From Plicaturopsis crispa FD-325 SS-3 (taxonomy: Eukaryota; Basidiomycota; Agaricomycetes; Amylocorticiales; Amylocorticiaceae), in NCBI GenBank assembly GCA_000827205.1, contig KN832557.1, positions 1,335,771 to 1,399,770 on the forward strand: a stretch of DNA of 64,000 bases. Reading direction: 5' to 3'. Shown one piece after another: positions 48,437 through 59,196 of the stretch; positions within the stretch are counted from its first letter, which is position 1, and each line of letters starts with the position of its first letter. Under the pieces are notes generated by a model that saw only the letters and a program-made list of their open reading frames with translations, had not been told where the DNA came from and ran no database searches. The translations under genes were made by a program, and so were the position numbers.

Positions 48437-49794
48437 ATGACGAAACATAGCAAGAACAACACCGCGTCTTCCATCTTTTCCTACGCGGAATACAAGAAAC
48501 TAGACTATGGGACCAAACGTGTACGTTCAAGCTGTTAGCCGGTGTGAATCATTGTGTATTTACTAACCAGGCATGTCCCCTTTAGCAACGTCTCGGAAAT
48601 GAATCTATGCGCCGTTTTGACGCATGTGCTCTATGCCTCAACCGTGCCCGAGAACCACTAGCATGCGATGAAGGCCATCTCTTCTGTAAGGAATGTGCAT
48701 ACGCAGATCTATGTGAGTATCGACACGCAGTTCGAGCCAGTCAAGGACTTACAATGCATGCAGTATCTCAGAAGAAAGACATCAAGAAGCAGAAGGAGAG
48801 GCTTGCCGCGCTGAAGAAGGAGGCTGAGGCAGAGAGAATGCGCGCTAAAGAGTCAGCCAGGCAGCGTGTACTGTTGGATTTCGAAAAGGGACAGCTAGGA
48901 CTGGCTGCAGCTCCATCAGTATCAGGCACAACGGGGTCGGATTCTAACGAGGGTGAGGCCCAAATGTGGCTAAATTTGCAGCTTGGCTTACATCGCCGTT
49001 TCTCTGTAGCCCGTGGAACGAAACGCAAATTTGCATTTGATTCATCGACCGTTGAGTCGCTCGCACTCGAAGCTGAAGAGGCTGCTCTCCGTCAGATCGA
49101 ACGCGAGCAGGCAGAAGCACTCCGCGATAAACTTCCCGATTTCTGGTTGCCCTCTTTGACGCCAACGTATTCCTCCAAAGGGGAGCCGCGATCTCTAGGA
49201 GACGTCAAGCTCCAGACGACATGTCGCGGAGGAACACCTACGCACCCTATCGCGTAAGACTGGACATCGATACAGGCATGCTCGATACTTACGCCCCTCG
49301 CTTTCCTCAGGTTGAAAAATCTCGTTCCAGTGAAGTTCTTTTTCCATACATCTTCGGCGCCGTCAAAGCCGACAGAAACACCTGCAACTGGCGCACCCTC
49401 TGACGACTCGAAAGCGAAAGCCGAAGAGCAGCATGACCCTATGTGCCCTTCCTGTAAGCGGGAGCTGTCAAACAGTGTGATGCTATATCGTGAGTCCTCA
49501 TTCATCCAACCAATGCTCCCCGAAACTGTCGTCCTAAACATCTTGTGCTAGTTGCAAAGCCGTGTGGCCATGTGACTTGCAAAACATGCACCGATTCGCT
49601 CGTCAGACCCGACAAGCAGTGTATCCTATGCAATAGTGCACTGGGTGAGAAAGATATAATTGAGCTTAGGCGAGAAGGTCCGTGTTTCCACGATCTTATC
49701 CCACAGCTACCCGCTTACGGTGTATTCAGGTACTGGGTTTGCGGGTGGAGGGCTCGCGGAAACGTCGAAGACGGGCATTGCATTTCAAGGATAG
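48437..49794 (+). CDS. NOSIP-like U-box/RING protein
   Basis: Seven exons (48437-48520, 48586-48712, 48764-48952, 49010-49253, 49311-49489, 49552-49677, 49730-49794) give 337 aa. The NOSIP pattern is complete. The N-terminus MTKHSKNNTASSIFSYAEYK is followed by YGTKRQRL and a split zinc-less/zinc RING half, FDACALCLNRAREPLACDEG...FCKECAY. A long charged coiled coil (DIKKQKERLAALKKEAEAER) follows, then the C-terminal half PMCPSCKRELSNSVML, CGHVTCKTCTDSLV, QCILCNSAL, ending GTGFAGGGLAETSKTGIAFQ. NOSIP proteins are nuclear E3 ubiquitin ligases linked to the spliceosome. Intron 3 (48953-49009) is 57 nt with no in-frame stop, so its retention would insert 19 residues. Confidence 0.92.
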
Positions 49795-49868
49795 AAACGC
49801 TTGCCCGCTCGCTCCCGAGGTACTTTTCAAAACTCCCCGTTCATATTATCTTGATTAGATGGCAGATA

Positions 49869-50134
49869 AGATAGGGCTCATGCACAAACCACCAACGTCA
49901 CGTGAGTTTCGAGAAAATCTTAATGGCACTCGCAGACTTGAGAAATCAAAAAATCGAGCCGCACCAGCCTCTTAGTTTTTCGATTTGAGGGGGGGGTCGT
50001 GCGGCTGAAAATTTTGATTTCGACGAATTGCGAGCGCCATTAAGAAAATGAGGCTCGAAAACGGCCCAAAACGCCCGCCACATTTGGCGGGAAAAAGTCA
50101 CGTGACGTTGGTGGGTTGTGCATGAGCCCTATCT
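49869..50134. mobile_element. TA-flanked MITE (Tc1/mariner-like)
   Basis: 266 bp with 37-bp terminal inverted repeats matching at 36 positions (start AGATAGGGCTCATGCACAA), flanked by TA on both sides (49867-49868, 50135-50136). A second imperfect inverted block lies inside (TCTTAATGGCACTCGC at ~49918 against GCGAGCGCCATTAAGA at ~50030), so the whole element can fold back. It has no coding capacity. The TA target and small size fit a non-autonomous Tc1/mariner derivative. It lies ~75 bp after the NOSIP-like stop, probably within or next to its 3' UTR. Confidence 0.85.
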
Positions 50135-50561
50135 TAATCGCTGAAGATTCTCTGTTACTACTGACACTGTAGTCGAAAGGTCCAATGCGATAACCTGGAC
50201 ATGCTCCACAGCTCCATCGTGGAGTGACGTTATTCCTCGAGATCTTCCTTTAAGTCTTCTCGTGACCCTACGGAGTTTCGGAAAACATCATGGACCTTCC
50301 AACCGAAGAAGCTGACCAGAAGTTGGCCGTATCTGTCGGCACCTTCATTTGCTCTCAAACCCCTCCGCTTGCCGCCCGACTCTCATATGACCAGTTTAGC
50401 GGTCTCGAGTGACCTCGAGCTTACGTCTTCCGACGCTGTCTGAGGCAGGCGAGCGCTCCGGGCGGGCCACTGGACTTTGGTGCACCACGGTCGCGCCGTA
50501 TAAAGGCCTGCCCATTCAGACGTGCGCAAATGCAAGGAAATTTCCTATCATTCTTTCGAGG

Positions 50562-53500
50562 ATGATGCTAAAAAACACCCTACACGCTTGGCTTGCAGCG
50601 GCTCTGGTCGCAACCCAGGCGACCGTAGGGAAATCCATAGACGCTACGGCTTCCACTGGAATCAAGTTGCAGAATGGGTTTGAACGAGTGTGAGTACCCG
50701 GGATTCTCTCCTTCGGAGCCCTTCTTATGGTGACGCATTCGCGGGTCTCCTGCAGTTATATACAGGTGAGCTTCGTTAGACAAGCTCCTCCCGACAAGCT
50801 GACTCTCATCGGTGAAGCCCTACGGGAACCATGGTGTACGCGTCCGTGCGAGTCTCATGAGAGACCCCACGGGCCGCGAATTGTCCGCGCTTCTTGATCC
50901 TCCCCTGGAAGGTGCTGGTGGTGGGAATGGTTTGACACACGACCAAACGGTCCCCTTCCACGGCAACGCGACCCTCCAAAACGGCAATCTTCTCGTCGAT
51001 GTTGTACTCGGCGTTCTGTCGTTTTACCGCGTCGAGCAGAATGGCTCCCGGACCCTCCTCACGGCCGAGTATACAGACACGAAGGCGCTTCCCTCCCGTT
51101 TTTATACGCAGGACTTCAGAGCGTCTAGCTTCTCGGCGCAGTTTAGTTTCTCGAGCGATCCAAACGAGCAATTCTACGGAACTGGGCAGCAAGCGTGCTG
51201 CAACGACAACTCGGTTAACAAAAAGGGTCAGGTCGTAGACTTGATCAACTGGAATTCCCATGTCACGCTACCCGTCTTCATGTCCAACAAGGTCCGTGTC
51301 ATATCGAAGGCGCTTCGAACGGAGCAGCGGCGTATTCACGGTGAAATAGGGTTATCTTCAATTTTTCAATATGCCCAGCCAGGGTCGCATTGGTATGTAG
51401 TCCGTGATCACTTACCTTGAACGCGGAGTACTTACCTGAAAGCTTGACCAAACATAGAATTCAGCCCGCTGCGAACGCGGTTCGAGACGAGTGAGGCTAC
51501 CGTCGTGGATTATTATATGTGCGTTCTTGCGACTCTCATATGAACGCGCCATTAAATAGCTTGTGTACAGCACGACTGCAACTCCGGGAGATTATGATGC
51601 ACTTCAGGAACAATACACGGGCGTCACAGGAAAGTACACTTTAGTATCACATTTCTTTGATATCTAATCTTGGGCTTAACATGACAGGTCGTCAGCCGAC
51701 GCCCCCAGACTGGATTCTAGGCTACCAGCAGTCTAAATTGCGTTATTATAATCAAACCCAGATAATTGACCTTGCTCAGCGCTTCCATGACGAGCAGGTC
51801 AATGTTTCGTTAATAGTCGTAGGTGCGCGTGGTCTTGGTCTTTTGGGGGAATGCAGGCTCATGGCATTTTTCCAGATTTCTTTGCGTGGAAATACCAAGG
51901 CGACTGGTATGTCGAAATACGTCGCGCAGTCCTCCCAGAGGCGCTCACATATTTGATTTTTTAAAGGTCTTTCAATCCCGAATTCTGGCCGGATCCTGAA
52001 GGAATGGCGGCCGAAGTCAAGAGACTGACGGGTGCTGAGATGATGGTCTCGCTCTGGCCCAGTGTAGAAGATTTGTCCACAAACTACATCACCATGCAAG
52101 AGCAGGGGCTGTTGGCCACGACAAGGGATGGGCCAGGTTCGTCTACGCTAGGACCCGTGAATACACAATTCTCAAGTTTACCACCACAGGCGTTCAGGAC
52201 TCATTTGCGGGCGTATATACCCGTCTTATCGACTCGACATCTCCCGATGCTCGGGAATTTTTATGTAGGCCTCGAATTTCGTTGAATCTAATTAACTCTA
52301 ACATGTTTGCTTCAGGGAGAAGATTGAACGATTCATACTTTTCGAAGGTACTGTATGCAAGACCACTACCACTTTCGATGCTAAGACTTGAACGTGCTCC
52401 AGGGGATCCACAACTTCTGGATTGATCAGGCAGACGGTATAATTTCATCCCGTATCTGACCAAGATCAACTTACATATCTCGTGCTCGGTCGACTTGTAT
52501 AGGTGGTACACTTGGCGAACCATTCGAAAATAGTAAGCAAGCTGCATTTCGCTAGTAAAGTATTTGAGGCAGAGCTTACATGCCGATATGCAGATGGTCA
52601 AGACGCTATCAACTCGCTTCCCTATGCACGTTCGTCCGCACAGTACTTTATCGGAACGCAGGAAGCTAGTGGGAAAATGTATCCTTGGCTACACCAGCAA
52701 GCCATTGACGAAGGTTTCCACAATCTCACGGGCTCTGACGCGTCTTCCACTTCTTGCGAATACATGTCCCTCACTAGGAGCACATTCGCTGGCGGGCAAC
52801 GCTTTTGCTCGTATCTTTGGAGTGGTGATACTTACTCTCGCTTTGACGTTTTACTGCAACAAATCACCACTGGCGTCTCCGTTGCGGCATCGGGAATCTC
52901 GTCCTGGACGCTGGATATTGGGGGTTTCACGAACCTCAACGTGGACACTGCCTACGTGAGCCTATGCACTGTCCTGTTCGGCAATCTCGTTTCTTACTGT
53001 CGCGTCTAGGGAAAAGAATTATTTGTCCGGTGGCTGTCCATGGGTGTATTCCTTCCATATGTGAGTCGAAAACTTTTTCTAGCTTTCCTTTCTTCTCATA
53101 AAGATATGCTTGTAATCAGATGCGCGTGCACGGGTATGTGGCAGTTAAATGATGCTCCAGAGACACTATTGACGATGCGATGTATCTTAGTGACCGCCTC
53201 TGCGATTTGCCTTTGGACCCGTCGCAGTTCCTGGCCAACCAATGCCCTAACGAGGTGCCGTCCCCTACTTCTTTACGCTTACTCAATATACTCAATATAT
53301 TTTGCAGCCCTGGTCTTATGGTGATGCCAACTTCGTCATCATCAAGAAGGTCGGTCCCGACCACTTCAAAAATTGGTAATTGGCTAAACGCGTATATAGT
53401 ATATCTCGCTACGTTACCAACTCGTTCCCTACGTGAAACGGCTCTTCGAGATGCTTCAGAAAACCGGCAGGACGATCATGAGACCCTTGTATTACGACTT

Positions 53501-53911
53501 TTCCCTCTCGGATTCGTTTGTCGTGAGCGCGACTGCAGCCAATGACCCGCTAGTTGTCCACCAGTTCATGCTTGGTGAGCAGGATCGATCTAAGAATCTG
53601 ACCCAATTACTTATCTAGAATTCCATAAGGTCCTCGGATCCTAGTCTCACCTGTCGGTGTTCAAAACGCAACATCCAAAGAGGTCTACCTACCTCGCCTT
53701 TCCGATACCTTGCGAGGCAAGAATTACACCTGGACTCATTGGTAAGCGGTCCGTGCCTCAAACAGTGCTTGTCTTTGACCGTGTTGTATACAGGTGGTCC
53801 GAGAAAGACTTCGGTCAAGGTGGCTCTTCAGTGAATATCAGTGCGCCGCTAGATGAAATTCCTGTTTTCTATCTGGGGAGCAAGTCGGACATCTTCGGCG
53901 GCAATATATAG
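50562..53911 (+). CDS. Secreted GH31 alpha-glycosidase
   Basis: Twenty-one exons: 50562-50689, 50756-50765, 50818-51291, 51350-51392, 51458-51518, 51571-51629, 51688-51822, 51876-51906, 51967-52136, 52190-52264, 52316-52347, 52403-52436, 52503-52532, 52594-52955, 53010-53060, 53120-53133, 53191-53254, 53308-53349, 53400-53574, 53630-53741, 53794-53911; 739 aa. A signal peptide (HAWLAAALVATQATVGKS) precedes GH31 blocks: EQFYGTGQQ, GRQPTPPDWILGYQQSKLRY, DFFAWKYQGDW, nucleophile region NFWIDQADGG, FCSYLWSGDT, GISSWTLDIGGF, PYMRVHG and TIMRPLYYDF. It cleaves alpha-linked glucose or xylose units outside the cell. Micro-exons of 10 and 14 nt occur. The intron after 51629 appears to start GA rather than GT. 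Confidence 0.88.
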
Positions 53912-54369
53912 GAATAGTAAGTATATGCTACCACTTCCACGGAACAACGTTTGACTCAGGACGTGGCTAGATGTATTGTGGAAGAGAAACATGTAGTTTG
54001 TAAACGTGCCGATGAACGCTGTACATGATCCACATGCGGAGGCTGCACGACGGATTGAATCGCCACCGACCACCCTTAAGCCTCTCCATTCCGACGACGA
54101 ACTGCATACCAGCCCACGTGTCAGAGGGTGGCCCGAGCCACTTCACCTGAAAAGCTATTGTTAATTGTAAGTGCCAAAGGTAACAAAGGCAAAGAGTGCG
54201 AGCGCACCTTTCGCCCCACTGTCCACCGCTCACGTGCTAGCAAAGCGGGTGTCCTGGGTGGCACACGCTTTGGCACACACACGCTATAAAACACCGCGAT
54301 GGAGGACCTCCACTCAACACAAAACCTCCTCCCCCTCTACTCTTCTAAACCAAACTTTCTTAGCCCAGA
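53912..54369. other. Intergenic
   Basis: 3' flank of the GH31 gene and CT-rich promoter of the next gene, with a TATA-like CTATAAAAC at ~54284. A minus-strand fragment (VKWLGPPSDTWAGMQFVVG at ~54080-54150) has no supporting gene model. Confidence 0.45.
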
Positions 54370-55808
54370 ATGTCGTCCACGATATCGCCGAGGATCTTCG
54401 AGTCTGCACTTAGCCACCAATTCGACGTAAATCGCCGCCGAACGGGCCAAGGGGACATGACGGATGCGAACGCGTCGCACTTCGCGTCATTCTTCCGCGA
54501 TAGAGCCACCGCCAGAAGGCAAAGCCCCCTCCCAAGACCGCGAGCGACTACTGTCCAGGCCTGGGGCTCGATACCCAATGTCCCGTTCGAATTTGGCTCA
54601 GATAGCGACAGCCAGCCCGACAACTATTCGGATGAATGGCTTCCCATGGCGCCACCTCCAACCCCTGCTGCACAACCGTCGGTGTTTTACGGGAGTGGCT
54701 GTCCCTCGCCTCGTGGGTCCGACGAGCAGGCGAAAGCACCTCGCCGAGAGACAGCGATGATCCCGTACAGGATCGAAAGAGAAGACGTTCCCCGTCCTGT
54801 GGACCAAGGCCCACGCTGGACGTTCACGGACCGCAATGCAGTTGCTCCGCGCAAAGAGGTCCCAGCACGGCCGGCAAGCCCTTCGCCTAGCGTAACCGAC
54901 TCCGCATACTCCAGCGGCGGCCAGAGCGCCGCATCCGCATCTACGGCGTCGTCCCCCGCAAGCATCACGGACACCGACGAGTTCTTTACCCACGAGACAC
55001 AGCGCCTGATGGCGGACTGCATGCAGATCCTCAGTACGAAAGGCCTCGCCGCCTGCGTCGACGACATTCTCCGGCGCGCGGTGCAGCACCACGCATCCGC
55101 GGTCCCCGTCACGATTGTCGCCAAGGCCGTCCTTCGCGAAATCAACAGAGTGTATCCCGACAAGGGCAATGCGTTCGCAAATGCCTTACGCTTCGAGGCG
55201 ATGAGCATGTTTAAGGAGCACTGGCGGGCAGTAAGTCGTTTCTTTCCAGTGCTGAGGCTGTCGATACTGATTCTGCACTATGTAGAACGGGTCATGGCTG
55301 GAAGCGAGTCGGAACCTGGTCGAAAATTCTCACCTCGCGGTACTGGGCGTGAATATCGCGGGATTCCAAGGGACGCTCTTCACCTTTGGGCTGATTACGG
55401 CCGAGGACATTCACCGGTGCCTTGATTTGCTCATGGCCATGGACCGTCGATCCAGCCGACCACACTTTAACCGCATCTGCGCGATGCACGCGTTGCTAGT
55501 GCAGGCCGACTACCAATTATGCCAGAGCAAGAGCGCCGAATTTATGGCCCAATTCCGCGAGAAGATCACCAAGTTGTCCGGACAATGGCCCAAGACATGC
55601 CCGGAGTATGCGTTGGTTCTCGTGAGTCATCTTATGGTGTCTCCCACTGGACACGAGCTAAAATTTTCCATAGGACACGATTGGGGTCATTGACAGGTGG
55701 CAGGCGGTCCAAGAGAACAAACGCGCTCGTCGCGCCTACGCTGGTGTGTCGAAGACGGACAAAGACCACAAAGGCAAGCCGTCTAAGAAGGCAAGGCGCG
55801 CTGTTTAG
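54370..55808 (+). CDS. Hypothetical protein, disordered N-terminus plus helical domain
   Basis: Three exons (54370-55230, 55286-55621, 55674-55808) give 443 aa. Residues 1-200 are Ser/Pro/Asp-rich and probably disordered. From ~205 there is an all-helical domain (TQRLMADCMQILSTKGLAAC, AVLREINRVYPDKGNAFANA, NIAGFQGTLFTFGLITAEDI, LDLLMAMDRRSSRPHFNRIC). It has the look of a MIF4G/HEAT-like repeat of the kind fungal translation- or RNA-associated hypothetical proteins carry. The C-terminus is Lys/Arg-rich (DHKGKPSKKARRAV). The MIF4G resemblance is my impression of helix spacing, not a motif match. Confidence 0.75.
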
Positions 55809-56165
55809 TATCTGTAGGAGTTAGGTGTTCGCCCAGCGTAGACGCGCGGGATGTATAGATGACTTCGTGTATGTGTAACTGTAAGAAAGTTGTACTGCTC
55901 TACATCTTGATATGTTGAACATTATATGCGTCCTTGAGTCGTGTACAGCCGTGCAGTAAGTATCTTAACCACCCGTGTTTGCCTAAGCACTCACTGGAAG
56001 AGCTCGACCGTGCGGCTCAGATGCGATAACGAGCGAATATAGGTTATTATTTAAAGAGTCGCCAAAGGATCCATCGAAACACAAACGTCCCAGCAGAATT
56101 GAATAAATAAGATGGCCGACCTCTCGTCACCGACAGACAGCTTTGTTATGCGCGTACTCGGCCAC

Positions 56166-57519
56166 TTAAGGGCAGAAAGTAATGGTGTAGTCAGCGCCTT
56201 TGCTTGCATCGCAAGTCAAAAGCGCTGTCCCGCTCGACTCGTCGTAGGCGTAGACGTACGAGTTGGGGCATCGGTCCTCTGCGAATAATGTCAGTGTGTT
56301 ACAGAGACTAACTATCGTAAACAACGCACTGAAATAAGAGTAGTAGTCCACACCAGACGGGGGGCATGTAGCGGCAGTACCGTGCGACCCAGTGCAGCAA
56401 TCCGGAGAGTTGGCTGCGCGGAAGACTATCAGCAGGCATAGCGTACACTATTCGCTTGGGTGGAACGTACCGGGGTCAGGAGAAAGACCAGCCTGGCATG
56501 CACTTCGGCAACCCACAGGGAAACCAGAACTATCGAAGGGGCCTTGTAGTGCGGCAGGGCCTAAGAGAATATTCTTGTGAATAATATTCTGCAGAGGAGA
56601 GGAAGAAGACTTACAATCGGGCCCTAGATCTACAGGACAATCTCCGACCGGGCAGCCCACATTGTTGGTCAATGACACGCTGTGAAAGAAGTAATTAGGT
56701 CGATTAGGAACGAATGGCGTCGACGAGCCGCAGTACTCACGGTAAATTATAGCCATCCACAAGGGATACTAAAAACGTGCTCAATAATCAGAACTCGTCA
56801 CATAAAATATGACCTGATGAAAAGGACTCGCCGTCGTAGTTGTCGGTGGTTCCGCCGCCAGAAAGAGTGAACTCGCTATAACTTGAATCAGCCATCCACC
56901 TCAATAGAAGAGCACTGCGAATGTACGCACACGACTGTGGCAGGCGGTACGCCGGTGCCCGTTTGAGGGTCGCACTCTAGACCACCATTGCATCCACCGT
57001 CCACGCACGAATTCGGGCCTGGGTTGGTGCTGAAATCACAGTCGCGGCGTCCCTGAGTGACGAGATCGGTTATGTCGGTCAGTGCCTACGGAAATGATGT
57101 CAAGGTAGACCGTACCCAGATGCGTCCCGACTTCCAGTCATCGGGTACCAAAAACGACACCGACGTGTATGCCGCTGCCTCCCACCTTCGAAGTCCGGTA
57201 TAGTTAGCAAATATAACCTGCGGGTTGGACATGATAAGTGCGTGCGTACCCTGTCGCTTGAGAAGGGAACGAAGGACTCTTTGGGTCCGTGAAAAGCTAT
57301 TAAACGCAAGTCGTCAGATCAAAAAGCTCACGCATGAAGCTAGGCGTCATTACCGCCGGCCCTGTGTGTATGCATGAGAACGTCGAGCTGGAGCAAGGCA
57401 ACGAACAGTATAGACGGCTTACATATCGTGAAAGGGCAGCCGTTGTACACAGTGATCGTACGATCAGCTTGGACAAGGGCCGCGAGGGCAGCAAATGCGA
57501 TAGAGAGCGTCAGCTTCAT
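56166..57519 (-). CDS. Secreted thaumatin-like protein
   Basis: Eleven exons: 57519-57423, 57361-57354, 57296-57250, 57185-57116, 57052-56931, 56875-56832, 56768-56741, 56679-56615, 56560-56471, 56413-56330, 56278-56166; 255 aa. A signal peptide (MKLTLSIAFAALAALVQA) precedes a mature domain with 16 cysteines, the standard thaumatin number. Family blocks: GRIWGRRDCDFS, GGLECDPQTGTGVPPAT, VDGYNLPVSLTNN, DCCTGSHGTAATC and a C-terminal TCDASKGADYTITFCP. Fungal members bind or cleave beta-1,3-glucan and act in wall turnover or defence. Exon 2 is 8 nt and completes TIWPALF. The intron after exon 6 has a GC donor (GCGAGT at 56831). Confidence 0.93.
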
Positions 57520-58801
57520 TTCACCGGGGGAACGTTGGAAGGCGGTAAGAGCTTTGTGGCCAAACCTTGGTCATTTTATATTTTGGGCGCCTATTGAATG
57601 AGGAGCATGCAGGCATGTGGTCCATGAATCCCTAAGAGCGACCGAGGGGACAACCTATTCAGTCGGCACTTAAGTTGAAAATCTCGACCAGGGAGTAGCA
57701 TTCGTACCGTACCGGGAGGTTCCTGAGGACGCGCAAGGCTGTCTGAATACTGTTGAGCGAGTTGTGAGCAGACCATGCACAACATGGCCTTCTGTAGATA
57801 CGCTCATCAAGATCGTCATTTTTGGTGGCAATTTTTTCCCTCTGAAGTGTACGAAGCCTGAACTTACCCTTGGACTTCCATCCTAGGTAAGTAGGTTCAG
57901 TGAGGACGCGAGCAGCATGCGCGAGATGTGAGAGAAACATAGCCCAAGGCTGTGCTCGCTGTAGCCGAGTAGTTAGCAACTGGTTAGCAAGACGGTCAAT
58001 CTCGGCCAGCCTGAGTCGTGACCGGTTGGCGGTTGACCATTCTAGCATTACTAGGAGCCACCTAGGTCATTGTCGAGGTGTCGATATGTCTAGCTGACTC
58101 TAGCATGCCACCTGGCTGGTATGCATGCGTTCCATGCCGCGACAGACACTGCACCTGTCAACGGTCCGGCTCTTCAGAGCTATTAGATCCGTGAGCCACC
58201 TCTCTGTGATAATCAAATCTGAGAGACTGAATAGAGCAGTCCGGGTTGGCACATGCCTCAAATTAACACGTTCACAACAGTTATACAAGCGCGAGACATG
58301 CCATTAACGCAGACACAAGCAGCGCAGAGCGTTGAGCAGATAAACCATATAAAAGTGGTATTCTTGGCCAGTAGCATCAAGTGTGAAAGAGGCCAGCGCG
58401 ACTCGATCACGAGAGAGTCGGATGGAGAACAGTTGTAGAAGACGGCACAGACAGGCAGTTATCAGGAAATTGCTGCCACAAGACCACGATTTTGGGTGTA
58501 GCAGATAGCAGTTGTCCCGAATCGTCCTAATGTGTCTCCAGCCGGAAGGAAGTAAGAACTGGATGACTTCCCGCAGGATTTGCAAACATAAACTGTCTTC
58601 AAACGATAAAGCGGAGTTGGAACCGCTGCTACCGTTTTGAGACGACTAGAAACGCTCCTGAATTTGAAAACGACGAGCGTTTCTTGAAGTTGAGCGTGCC
58701 GGAGTGCCGATGCTCGCTTACAATGCCGAGAGCGTGCCGCGTCTCAGGTACACTGCGAGAGCCTCGCGCGGAGGTCAAAAAATCTAGGATTATAGATCTA
58801 C
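57520..58801. other. Gene-poor stretch, no gene recognised
   Basis: Minus-strand frames at 57659-58048 and 58304-58585 contain protein-like segments (ALRVLRNLPVRYECYSLVEI), but no start, motif or splice pattern that holds together. Confidence 0.4.
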
Positions 58802-58835
58802 ATCTAGAGGAGGGGGGGCCCCCCCTCCTCTAGAT
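58802..58835. repeat. Perfect 34-bp palindrome with G7/C7 centre
   Basis: Two 17-nt arms (left arm ATCTAGAGGAGGGGGGG) with no spacer. A further hairpin (GCGTTTAGAAA, 11-nt loop, TTTCTAAACGC) lies at 58932-58964. Confidence 0.9.
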
Positions 58836-59196
58836 TTTGCGTTTGAAGACACTTTGAAGACGATATCAACGTGTCGGAGAGTCAAAAACTTTCCGGGGTC
58901 TGAGCGGCAACGCGGCCGACAAGGAAATCAGGCGTTTAGAAATATTATCTATGTTTCTAAACGCTGCGGGAAGTCATCCACTGACGTCGAAATGAGAGCG
59001 AGTTTGGTGGCAAGTGCTTAGTGCATACATACAATTCAAACTCAGATATAATGAAAAGAACAGCATTTGTCAGCTCCGATCTACAATCATTGAGTCTCCG
59101 ACTGAAACCAATACCCTGGTGCACGACCCTCGTCGACCGCGTCAATAACCGAACTGGCCGCTTGCTTTCCAAGTCGTCCCAACGCCTAACTCCACG

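Noticed and set aside
52316-52352. Apparent frameshift in the GH31 gene near the catalytic block
   Set aside because: On re-reading the exon start, TGG AGA AGA ... TCG AAG joins GGG ATC CAC in frame, so no break is needed.
53967-54233. Minus-strand frame containing VKWLGPPSDTW, considered as a chromodomain
   Set aside because: The aromatic-cage spacing of a chromodomain is absent and no flanking exons fit.
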